DNA from: Mucilaginibacter rubeus
GTDB taxonomy: Bacteria; Bacteroidota; Bacteroidia; Sphingobacteriales; Sphingobacteriaceae
Reading direction: 5' to 3'
Length of the DNA: 64,000 nt
Assembly: GCF_014643835.1 (NCBI RefSeq)
Contig: NZ_BMKD01000006.1
Coordinates: 199,883 to 263,882 of the forward strand
Shown: positions 54,088 through 61,068 of the stretch, one piece after another
How the letters are laid out: each line of letters starts with the position of its first letter
How positions within the stretch are numbered: position 1 is the stretch's first letter
Translations under genes and position numbers: made by a program
Notes under the pieces: model-generated
The model's database searches: none
Seen by the model: the letters and a program-made list of their open reading frames with translations, nothing else
Told to the model about the DNA's origin: nothing

Positions 54088-54845
54088 CCATAACATTTTT
54101 AGGAACCGGAACGTCACAGGGTGTACCTGTTATTGCTTGTAACTGCGAGGTGTGCCTCTCAACAGATAAGCATGATAATCGCCTGCGCAGTTCTGTTTTA
54201 ATTGAAGCCGAAGATAAGGTTATCGCTATTGATTCGGGCCCCGATTTCAGGTATCAGATGCTCCGTGCCAAAGTACAGCACCTTGACGCTATTGTTTTTA
54301 CGCATGAGCATAAAGACCATATTGCCGGCATGGATGATATCCGCGCGTTTAATTACAAACAAAATGCCCCGATTGATATTTATGCCGACGAAAGGGTGCA
54401 AAAAGCCCTTGTGCGTGAATTTCCCTATATTTTTGATGGCACTGGTTACCCGGGCATTCCGCAGGTAAACATGCACATTATTGGGCTTGATCTCTTCATG
54501 ATCGGCAATGTTGAGCTGATCCCTATCGAAGTATTCCATTACAGATTGCCTATAAAAGGCTTCAGGATTAAAGATTTTACTTACTTAACCGATGCCAAAA
54601 CGATTCCGGACGCCGAGAAGGAAAAAATAAAGGGCACAAAAATATTAGTGATCAATGCACTGCAGAAGGAAACTCATATCTCCCACTTTACGCTTGAAGA
54701 AGCCATAGCTTTTGCAAACGATATTGGGGCAGAGACTACTTACTTTACGCATATAAGCCACAGGCTGGGCAAACATGCTGATGTTTCTAAAGAGCTACCT
54801 GCCGGTATCGAGCTGGCGTATGACGGTTTAAAACTGGAGATTTAA
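54084..54845 (+). CDS. MBL-fold metallo-hydrolase, PhnP-like
   Basis: 253 residues starting at GTG 54084, overlapping the preceding stop. It opens with the beta-lactamase-fold strand ITFLGTGTSQGVPVIACNC and Cys pair (CNCEVC) as in PhnP-type phosphodiesterases. The metal motif HEHKDHIAGMDD gives HxHxDH ligands, and the His near YFTHISHRLG completes the site. PhnP relatives cleave cyclic ribose phosphates or similar phosphodiesters. Exact substrate is unknown. Confidence 0.9.
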   Translation: MTITFLGTGTSQGVPVIACNCEVCLSTDKHDNRLRSSVLIEAEDKVIAIDSGPDFRYQMLRAKVQHLDAIVFTHEHKDHIAGMDDIRAFNYKQNAPIDIYADERVQKALVREFPYIFDGTGYPGIPQVNMHIIGLDLFMIGNVELIPIEVFHYRLPIKGFRIKDFTYLTDAKTIPDAEKEKIKGTKILVINALQKETHISHFTLEEAIAFANDIGAETTYFTHISHRLGKHADVSKELPAGIELAYDGLKLEI

Positions 54846-54879
54846 CCCCAACATTAAATCTGCGTTTCTAAATTTCCCG

Positions 54880-54887
54880 TATCTTGG
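54880..54887 (+). promoter_or_regulatory. -7-like element TATCTTGG of the BLUF gene
   Basis: One base off TAnnTTTG, 20 bases before the ATG at 54908. Confidence 0.45.
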
Positions 54888-54907
54888 GGCAAAATTTCTT
54901 CTCATCT

Positions 54908-55333
54908 ATGGAATATCTTGTTTATATAAGTACCGCTAAAAAGTTAATGGGCGATGATGAATTATTGAACCTGCTGCAAACAGCACGAATAAAAAATTTC
55001 GCCCATAACGTCACCGGTATGCTCCTATACAGTGAAGGTACTTTTATACAGGCGCTTGAGGGCGAAACAGAAGACCTTTACAAAATTTATAACGCAATCC
55101 AACTTGATTCACGTCATCGTAACATTGTCCTGATGATAACCGGAATGGTTGAGGAAAGAATTTTCCCAAAATGGTCAATGGCTTTTGCATCAGTAAATGC
55201 AGGCTTGCTGAAAAATGTAGAAGGATTTCTTAATCCGGCAAATAAAAATGACATTGCCGATAACAACCATACTGCTGTAATCATGCTCAAAACATTTGCC
55301 GAAACCAACGGGCTATCCGTATCTTTTAATTAA
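54908..55333 (+). CDS. BLUF-domain blue-light photoreceptor
   Basis: 141 residues from the ATG at 54908, a single BLUF domain (about 1-95) with a short tail. Flavin-site residues are in place: Tyr6 (EYLVYIST), Asn30 (KNFAHNVTG), Gln48 (FIQALEG), and Trp89/Met91 in FPKWSMAF. BLUF proteins bind FAD and respond to blue light by a hydrogen-bond switch around Gln. No output domain is fused, so signalling must go through a separate partner. No obvious partner gene is adjacent. It converges with a DUF3072 gene, overlapping by four bases. Confidence 0.93.
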   Translation: MEYLVYISTAKKLMGDDELLNLLQTARIKNFAHNVTGMLLYSEGTFIQALEGETEDLYKIYNAIQLDSRHRNIVLMITGMVEERIFPKWSMAFASVNAGLLKNVEGFLNPANKNDIADNNHTAVIMLKTFAETNGLSVSFN

Positions 55334-55608
55334 TTATTTAATCCCCTGCCTGTTTTATGCTGCAGTTCGTCTATCCGTTTTGACGCTTCGGCCTTAGTAA
55401 GCGATCCGTCAAACTCTTCACCGGCTTCATCGGATAATGTTTTGAGATAGGAGTGCTGCGCGCCGGTCATGGGTTCATTACCTGTTGACCATTCATCAGG
55501 GTCTTTTACCATATTTGAGCCTTTTATTTGATTTTGATTGATGATCTCCTCATCATCCGATTCATCAAAAAAGCCATTGTCGGGTGTATCATTGGGGTTG
55601 ATAGCCAT
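55330..55608 (-). CDS. DUF3072-containing small protein
   Basis: 92 residues from the ATG at 55608. An acidic, disordered N-terminus (about 1-40) is followed by the DUF3072 segment (PMTGAQHSYLKTLSDEAGE, LTKAEASKRIDELQ). The family is short and of unknown function. It converges with the BLUF gene, whose stop overlaps this stop by four bases. Confidence 0.82.
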   Translation of the reverse strand: MAINPNDTPDNGFFDESDDEEIINQNQIKGSNMVKDPDEWSTGNEPMTGAQHSYLKTLSDEAGEEFDGSLTKAEASKRIDELQHKTGRGLNN

Positions 55609-55674
55609 AACTATTGTTTTATAATTACAACTGTTACCGGGGCGCATTGTTTTTATTTTCAAAGGGATTGAAGG

Positions 55675-56142
55675 TCACAGCTCTATAAAGCTTACCCTGT
55701 CGATAGTGCCTCTGTATTGTTTTAAATGCCCTTTATCGCTCGCATCAACTACACCGCGAATGGTTACTTTACGTTTATTCATACCGATAAACTGACCATC
55801 GTTATAGGTAAACAAACCTATATGAGTGCCCGGCAGATAAAGGGGGCAGTCTTGGCTAAAATCAACCCAAATGGCATTATGTAAAGCGTGGTTCGAGAAC
55901 AGGCTGTCATTAAAAAGCGCGGATTGCTCGTTCCCTTCCTTGTATTTACCGCTCACTTCAACATATTGTTTATCATATTTTTCAATATGACTGGCCAGCT
56001 CTGTAAATGAAATCTTTTTATAATCTTTTGAACTATTGCAATCGCTTTGAAAGACTTTTTTTTGTTTGGCACATGCGCCAAGCAAAACCAACAGCGGCAA
56101 AATCCGGAGCAAATTTTTGATATGGATAAATACCGCGGTCAT
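55675..56142 (-). CDS. small lipoprotein of unknown function
   Basis: 155 residues. The N-terminal signal ends in LLVLLGAC, giving a lipidated Cys24. The mature part has a conserved-looking KKISFTELASHIEKYDKQYVEVSGKYKEG segment and ends in a beta-rich domain (GTHIGLFTYNDGQFIGMNKR, VTIRGVVDAS) that resembles OB-like small domains. Function unknown. A single gene. Confidence 0.7.
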   Translation of the reverse strand: MTAVFIHIKNLLRILPLLVLLGACAKQKKVFQSDCNSSKDYKKISFTELASHIEKYDKQYVEVSGKYKEGNEQSALFNDSLFSNHALHNAIWVDFSQDCPLYLPGTHIGLFTYNDGQFIGMNKRKVTIRGVVDASDKGHLKQYRGTIDRVSFIEL

Positions 56143-56328
56143 TCAAATCAGGATTGATTAAGATAGTGAAAATATCTGTCAATAATCCTGATAACAGATA
56201 TTTTACAGCGAGGTTACAGATGCTGTGATTAAAACGGGATTTATCTTTGCTAAAACGTTTAGGCATCTTGTTTCTTTGCTTATTGCTGTTATTTTTGTAC
56301 ATCATCATTTAACCTGAATTAACCACCC

Positions 56329-57909
56329 ATGAAATTAAAACTGATAGGCACCTTACTCCTATTGTCGGCCCTTGGCGTACAGGCCCAGCAAAAAGTTATC
56401 TCCCTTTACCCCGGCGCAGCTCCCGGTTCCGAAAACTGGACCTGGAACGAGGGCGAAAGCGACAACAACGCCTTTAATACCAAAGTTGTTTACAACGTTA
56501 CGCACCCTTCCCTGAGTGTTTTCCTGCCCGATTCATCCATCGCTACCGGCACCGCGGTGGTTATTTGCCCGGGTGGCGGCTTCCATACCCTGTCAATCAA
56601 CAGCGAAGGTTATGACGTAGCAAAATGGCTTAATAAACAGGGCGTGGCCTGCTTCGTATTGAAATACAGGCTGGCTCACAGTTTAACTAACGATCCGGTA
56701 AAAGAATTGGTAGCCAAAATGAGTCAAAAGGATTTCCCTAAACAGGTAGCGCCGGTTATTCCGCTGGCTATTGCTGATGCACGAGCGGCCCTAACCTATG
56801 TACGTGAACATGCCTCCGAATACCATGTTTCTCCGCAACGAATCGGGATCATGGGCTTTTCGGCAGGCGGCACACTGGCCGGTGCGGCAGCTTTCAATTA
56901 CACAGCGGCTAACAAACCCGATTTTGACGCGCCTATTTATGCATACGTGCCTCCAGAGCTGATCTCAAAAATCCCTGACGATGCGCCGCCGATGTTTATA
57001 GCTGCAGCTACTGATGACCAGCTTGGCCTTGCGCCGCACAGTATTGAGCTTTATAGCAAATGGCTGGCATCAAAACATAGCGCCGAGCTGCATATGTACG
57101 CTAAAGGAGGCCACGGTTTTGGCATGCGCAAACAAAGCCTGCCTACCGACAACTGGATAGACCGCTTTAACGAGTGGCTCGATCTGAAAGGTTTTTTAAA
57201 ACCCATAGACCCTCAAGTAAAATCAGTTAAAGAAAGGGCCGATCAATGGGAAGCCTACCATAAGCAATGGGAAGATGCATTTCATAAAGACTGGGCAAAC
57301 ATGACCCGTTACAAGGCCGATAATGAAAAGGTAAAAGCATCAGCCCCAAACCCCAAAAGTGTAGTTTATATGGGCGATTCCATTACAGATTTCTGGATCA
57401 GCAGGGATTCAACCTTCTGGAGCGGTAAACCATATTTTGACCGCGGCATCAGCGGACAAACCACCACCCAAATGCTGGTGCGTTTTCGTGAGGATGTGAT
57501 AGATCTGAAACCTGGCGCCGTGGTGATCCTGGCAGGAATAAATGACATCGCCCAAAATAACGGTCCGATAGATATTGAAGATATTTTTGGCAATATCCAA
57601 TCCATGGCATTGCTGGCCAAAGCTGCCAATATTAAAGTGGTGTTATGTTCAGTACTGCCCGCCTATGCCTTTCCATGGCGTCCCGGTATGGAACCTGCGC
57701 AAAAAGTGGTGCAGCTTAACGCCATGATTAAAGCTTTTGCCGATGCCAATAAAATGGTTTATGTAGATTACCATAGCGCCATGGCCGACGAGCGCAAGGG
57801 TTTGCCGAAAAATTTAGCCGCTGACGGCGTGCACCCCACTGTTGAAGGGTACAGGGTAATGGAGCCATTGGTTGAAAAGGGTATTGCGGAAGCGTTGAAG
57901 AGGAAGTAA
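56329..57909 (+). CDS. alpha/beta hydrolase esterase fused to SGNH/GDSL hydrolase
   Basis: 526 residues with a signal peptide (1-20). Domain 1 (about 22-285) is an acetylesterase-type alpha/beta hydrolase with PGGGFHTLSINSEGYDVAKW, nucleophile Ser178 in GFSAGG, acidic residues at 229/230 and His262 (KGGHGFG). Domain 2 (about 342-525) is an SGNH hydrolase with GDSITDFW (Ser351), GISGQTTTQ, GIND near 403 and Asp499/His502 in DGVHPT. Both active sites look intact, so the protein may remove two kinds of ester from one polysaccharide (for example xylan or pectin). Two-esterase fusions are uncommon but known. Confidence 0.92.
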   Translation: MKLKLIGTLLLLSALGVQAQQKVISLYPGAAPGSENWTWNEGESDNNAFNTKVVYNVTHPSLSVFLPDSSIATGTAVVICPGGGFHTLSINSEGYDVAKWLNKQGVACFVLKYRLAHSLTNDPVKELVAKMSQKDFPKQVAPVIPLAIADARAALTYVREHASEYHVSPQRIGIMGFSAGGTLAGAAAFNYTAANKPDFDAPIYAYVPPELISKIPDDAPPMFIAAATDDQLGLAPHSIELYSKWLASKHSAELHMYAKGGHGFGMRKQSLPTDNWIDRFNEWLDLKGFLKPIDPQVKSVKERADQWEAYHKQWEDAFHKDWANMTRYKADNEKVKASAPNPKSVVYMGDSITDFWISRDSTFWSGKPYFDRGISGQTTTQMLVRFREDVIDLKPGAVVILAGINDIAQNNGPIDIEDIFGNIQSMALLAKAANIKVVLCSVLPAYAFPWRPGMEPAQKVVQLNAMIKAFADANKMVYVDYHSAMADERKGLPKNLAADGVHPTVEGYRVMEPLVEKGIAEALKRK

Positions 57910-57981
57910 GCCCGATAAACTTTAGCAGTTCATGTTGAGTTTCGAATCTGGCGAACTTTCGAGGTGCAATGATAAGCCGGA

Positions 57982-58016
57982 CAGACTTGCGAAGTTTTTA
58001 AAACTTCGCAAGTCTG
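57982..58016. repeat. perfect 17-bp palindrome (35-base hairpin)
   Basis: CAGACTTGCGAAGTTTT, one T, then the exact reverse complement. It lies 73 bases after the esterase stop and 175 before the next gene. It could act as a terminator-like 3' stem or be one copy of a dispersed repeat. Confidence 0.9.
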
Positions 58017-58190
58017 GTTCCTACAATATGGCCTGGGGACACGCCTTTAAAACCGGTAAGCAAATACCTTCTTTTAAAAATGTGATGCTTTTAACTTAGT
58101 AAATCGCATATTAGGACTTAAATACAGTGGCAAAGTTGATGGCACAGATCAACTTGCCGATGAAATCCTCATAAAAAATAGAAGATCTCC

Positions 58191-58694
58191 ATGAAAAACT
58201 TATTCAAGCTCCTGATCATCATATTATCGCCGCTGGCATTACATGCTCAAAATCCGGTAGTTGTAAAACAACAGGCAACCCTGATGGCCCAAAGCATGAC
58301 CAAAGGAGATTATAAGACTATTGTTAGTTATACTTATCCCAAAGCGGTGCAAATGGCCGGCGGCAAAGAAAAAATGGCCGATATGATTGGTACAGCTATG
58401 CAGCAAATGAAAACTGCGGGCATCAGCTTTGAAAACATTACAGTTGGCACCCCTGGTAAATTTTATAAAGCCGGGAAGGAAATCCATTGCCTGCTGCCTG
58501 AAACTATCATTATGGCAAGCCCAAAAGGCCGTATGGCCATGCACAGCAACCTATTGGCGGTTAGCGGCGATGGTGGCAAAAACTGGTCGTTCCTGGATAT
58601 GAACAATTCAACCGCGGATAAGGTGAGGCAACTGATCCCCAACTTTAACCCGGCTATGAAAATTCCGCCGGCTACTACAGAGCCATTACAATAA
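58191..58694 (+). CDS. small secreted protein of unknown function
   Basis: 167 residues. The signal peptide (1-19, ending ALHAQ) is followed by a compact domain (about 20-150) beginning VVVKQQATLMAQSMTKGDYKTIV. It has a FENITVG strand, LPETIIMASPKGRM and the SGDGGKNWSFLDMN segment, a composition like small NTF2-like secreted domains (not proven). It is convergent with the DUF72 gene, whose last codons overlap this stop by nine bases. Confidence 0.72.
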   Translation: MKNLFKLLIIILSPLALHAQNPVVVKQQATLMAQSMTKGDYKTIVSYTYPKAVQMAGGKEKMADMIGTAMQQMKTAGISFENITVGTPGKFYKAGKEIHCLLPETIIMASPKGRMAMHSNLLAVSGDGGKNWSFLDMNNSTADKVRQLIPNFNPAMKIPPATTEPLQ

Positions 58695-59624
58695 CAGCGA
58701 GGTTTGGGCGGTTGGCTTATTATCGTCTCTCTGGATAAATTGAGGGCGCATTAATTGGGTGCCCAAAGCGTCATTAAGTTTTTCAACCACATAATCAGCA
58801 AGCTCTGGTGAGTAGCGCTCATCATGCTGGTGCATAAAAAACCATACCGATTTAAGGCCTTGCTCTTTCCAGTTTTTGATCCGCTCAACCCATTCATCAA
58901 CACGGGCATAATCTGTTGGGTGCAGGCTGTTGCCTACAAAACGGATAAAGGCGTGGGGTGTAGGCAATGCCATATGCACCACATCGCGGCGGCCACTGGC
59001 ATCAGTTATGATAGAGCCAATATTGAGATCGCGGAAAAGATTAAATACCTTGTCGCGGTTTTCGGCAACGGCAAACCAGTCTTTATGGCGCAGCTCAACA
59101 AATACGGGAATATCTTTTGGTAGTTGTTCAAGATAGGCTTTAAGCTCCGGGAAACTCTTTGGCGTGTAATTATCGCTCAACTGCAAAAACAGCGGACCAA
59201 GCTTATCGCCGAAGGCCAAAATGCCTTCATAATACGTGGTTGTAATATCTTCGGCATTTTTTAAGCGGCGGATATGGCTAATGCTCTGCGAAAATTTAGG
59301 GCAAAATTTAAACCCAGGATTACTATCGGCCTTGGCCCTCCATTTGGCGATGGTATCGGGCCCGTAAACATTGTAAAAAGTGGCGTTAAGCTCAATACAG
59401 TCAAAGTGTTTAACGTATTCATCTAAAAAATTAGCGTCTTTGGTTTTTGGCGGGTAGATCTTACCAACCCATTCCTTACGCCCCCACTTGGCGCAGCCAA
59501 CATGCACCTGCAGCGGCGCGTCGTTTTTTGCTGCTGCAAGGGTGTTTAAGGTTATCTGCGGATCAGCCGGCAGGATAAAATCAACCCCTGCTAATTCTTC
59601 ATCGGTTACTCTGCCAAATTCCAT
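58686..59624 (-). CDS. DUF72-family protein
   Basis: 312 residues with the DUF72 TIM-barrel signatures: VGCAKWGRKEWVGKIYPP, HFDCIELNATFYN, FKFCPKFSQSISH, PVFVELRHKDWF, ASGRRDVVHMA and VWFFMHQHD. The family is widespread and possibly nucleic-acid or nucleotide related; the reaction is unknown. It is cytoplasmic. It follows the SDR gene on the same strand, with a 23-bp inverted repeat between them. Confidence 0.92.
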   Translation of the reverse strand: MEFGRVTDEELAGVDFILPADPQITLNTLAAAKNDAPLQVHVGCAKWGRKEWVGKIYPPKTKDANFLDEYVKHFDCIELNATFYNVYGPDTIAKWRAKADSNPGFKFCPKFSQSISHIRRLKNAEDITTTYYEGILAFGDKLGPLFLQLSDNYTPKSFPELKAYLEQLPKDIPVFVELRHKDWFAVAENRDKVFNLFRDLNIGSIITDASGRRDVVHMALPTPHAFIRFVGNSLHPTDYARVDEWVERIKNWKEQGLKSVWFFMHQHDERYSPELADYVVEKLNDALGTQLMRPQFIQRDDNKPTAQTSLLL

Positions 59625-59651
59625 ATCGCTTTTTTGTGGGAAAGATAGGAA

Positions 59652-59757
59652 ATTGTCTGAATCAGAATTTACAGGATTAACGAATTTTCAGAATAAATGA
59701 TTTGTTCGCAATACATCCTGTTAATTTAAAAATTCTGTAAATTCTGATTCAGACAAT
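59652..59757. repeat. 23-bp perfect inverted repeat between SDR and DUF72 genes
   Basis: The left arm at 59652-59674 begins ATTGTCTGAATCAG and the right arm at 59735-59757 ends CTGATTCAGACAAT; they are exact reverse complements. The 60-base loop also contains partly matching sequence. The right arm ends three bases from the SDR stop codon. It probably forms a long mRNA hairpin and has the look of a dispersed intergenic repeat. Confidence 0.88.
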
Positions 59758-59760
59758 CAA

Positions 59761-60522
59761 CTACAAGAACATCCCGCCCGAAGCTTCAATACGCTGAGCG
59801 TTGATCCAGCGGGCATCTTCGGTGCAGAGAAACGCTACTATACCACCGATATCATCCGGTTGGCCTACCCTGCCCAATGCGGTAGATTTCGACATCATTT
59901 CTTCCAAACCGGGATGGGAGTCGAATGCTGCTTTGGTAAAGTCGGTTTGGATAATACCCGGAGCTACAACATTTGCGGCTATACCACGGCTGCCCAATTC
60001 TTTTGCCAGGTATTTGGTGAATACCTCAATAGCTCCCTTCATAGAGGCATAAGCGGCATACCCGGGAGTTGAGAAACGGGCCAGCCCGGTCGAAAAATTA
60101 ATGATCCGGCCACCATCAGCAATTACGGGTAAGCTCTTTTGTGTTAAGAAGTACACGCCTTTAAAATGCACATTAAACAGGTTATCAAAATCCTCTTCCG
60201 TAGTTTGCGCGAATGGCGAGGCCGCGTCAATACCTGCATTATTGATCAGGAAATCAAAGGTATCATGGTTCCATTTTTCGTTTAGGGTTGCTTTCAGTTT
60301 TGTAATGAAAGCATCAAAGGTGGATACGATACCTGTATCCAGTTGCAAAGCAGCAGCTTTTTGCCCTGCCAATTCAATTTCTGCAACTACTGCTTCAGCT
60401 TCCTCTTTTTTACTGCGATAAGTAACTATTACATCAATACCTTTTTTAGCCAGGTGCAATGCCGCATTTTTTCCAAGCCCGCGGCTTCCGCCGGTTATCA
60501 GTGCAATTTTATTTGTTCCCAT
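59761..60522 (-). CDS. classical short-chain dehydrogenase/reductase
   Basis: 253 residues. The cofactor motif TGGSRGLG is at 11-18, NNAG near 92-95 and the catalytic YAAYASMKGA (Tyr-x3-Lys) near 155. GTNKIALITGGSR at the N-terminus and the C-terminal substrate-loop arrangement are those of classical SDRs such as FabG-like or sugar dehydrogenases. Substrate unknown. The promoter region carries two 16-base direct repeats (60582-60618), suggesting specific regulation. Confidence 0.9.
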   Translation of the reverse strand: MGTNKIALITGGSRGLGKNAALHLAKKGIDVIVTYRSKKEEAEAVVAEIELAGQKAAALQLDTGIVSTFDAFITKLKATLNEKWNHDTFDFLINNAGIDAASPFAQTTEEDFDNLFNVHFKGVYFLTQKSLPVIADGGRIINFSTGLARFSTPGYAAYASMKGAIEVFTKYLAKELGSRGIAANVVAPGIIQTDFTKAAFDSHPGLEEMMSKSTALGRVGQPDDIGGIVAFLCTEDARWINAQRIEASGGMFL

Positions 60523-60552
60523 TGTGATGTTTTTTTTAATGTTTTAACAATA

Positions 60553-60618
60553 CAAAGGTGCAATAGTTGGGAATGAAAATTATGGTGACTACTTCAGATT
60601 AAATGGTGACCATTTCAG
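60553..60618 (-). promoter_or_regulatory. SDR-gene promoter with two direct repeats
   Basis: ATGGTGACTACTTCAG (60582-60597) and ATGGTGACCATTTCAG (60603-60618) are 14/16 identical and start 21 bases apart. On the minus strand a -7-like CACCTTTG corresponds to 60560-60553, about 31 bases from the SDR start, so the repeats lie at and upstream of the -33 position. Confidence 0.5.
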
Positions 60619-60764
60619 TTTTTTCTTTCAGATACTTCTCCAAAGAATTCGAAATAACATTGTTTTTTTACAATAACTGCAAGTTTATCCCATTCAAAAT
60701 CAGCGCAAAACGAATAAAAATTAAATTAAACTACTTAAACTATAGGAATTATATAATTTATTAT

Positions 60765-60772
60765 TACATTTG
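60765..60772 (+). promoter_or_regulatory. -7 promoter element TACATTTG upstream of the SAM-I riboswitch
   Basis: Exact match to TAnnTTTG. The predicted start of transcription (about 60778) is 30 bases before riboswitch helix P1. I find no further promoter between the riboswitch and the tRNA-like RNA, so both should lie on one transcript. Confidence 0.65.
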
Positions 60773-60807
60773 TACTGTCAACAACGACAACACGTTCTTT
60801 ACATAAC

Positions 60808-60916
60808 TTATCAAGAAAGACTGAGGGAAAGGCCCAAAGACGTCTTAGCAACCTGTACATCCGCATAATGTAAAAGGTGCTAATTCCTGCTCCTGTGCAA
60901 AACGGGAGAGAGATAA
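60808..60916 (+). ncRNA. SAM-I (S-box) riboswitch
   Basis: All core S-box elements are readable. P1 is TTATC (60808-60812) with GATAA (60912-60916). P2 is AAGAC/GTCTT enclosing TGAGGGAAAGGCCC and the kink-turn. GCAACC (60848-60853) follows, then P3 TACAT/ATGTA, the conserved GGTGCTAATTCCTGC (60876-60890), and P4 CTCCTG/CGGGAG. The aptamer binds S-adenosylmethionine. An alternative hairpin AGATA-ATTA-TATCT (60911-60924) would compete for the 3' strand of P1 and is the likely start of the switch. SAM-I RNAs normally control methionine or sulfur genes; here no such gene follows, only the tRNA-like RNA at 60969. Confidence 0.95.
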
Positions 60917-60968
60917 TTATATCTACACCCCACAACCGATCTGATTAAGTGAATTTTTATGGTTTTCA

Positions 60969-61039
60969 AGTCGCGTGACCGAGAGGATAGGTGGGGGTCC
61001 GCAATACCCTAAACGGCAGTTCGAATCTGCCCGCGACAT
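60969..61039 (+). tRNA. divergent tRNA-Cys(GCA)-like RNA downstream of the SAM riboswitch
   Basis: 71 nt, gap-free alignment to tRNA-Cys at 36360 with 51 of 72 positions equal (including one base beyond). Acceptor AGTCGCG/CGCGACA has six pairs and an A1:A72 mismatch. D-stem is ACC/GGT with GG in the loop, anticodon stem GGGGT/ACCCT, loop CCGCAAT with anticodon GCA, T-arm GGCAG-TTCGAAT-CTGCC, discriminator U73. Six stem positions differ from the ordinary tRNA by compensated pairs, showing that the fold is conserved. The base before the anticodon is C instead of the universal U33. CCA is not encoded; T-runs follow at 61044 and 61056. Decoding function is doubtful. Confidence 0.85.
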
Positions 61040-61043
61040 CAAA

Positions 61044-61063
61044 TTTTTCCAATCCTTTTTTTT
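61044..61063 (+). terminator. probable 3' end of the riboswitch / tRNA-like transcript
   Basis: T-runs TTTTT (61044-61048) and eight T (61056-61063) follow the tRNA-like acceptor/T-arm stack, which could itself act as the terminator hairpin. No separate hairpin is present. DUF3943 ends just beyond on the other strand. Confidence 0.45.
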
Positions 61064-61068
61064 ATAGC

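Noticed and set aside
60959-61012. 17-codon frame (MVFKSRDRED...) downstream of the SAM riboswitch as the regulated product
   Set aside because: It overlaps the tRNA-like RNA, whose stems show compensated changes against tRNA-Cys. No ribosome site is seen and the frame stops after 17 codons.
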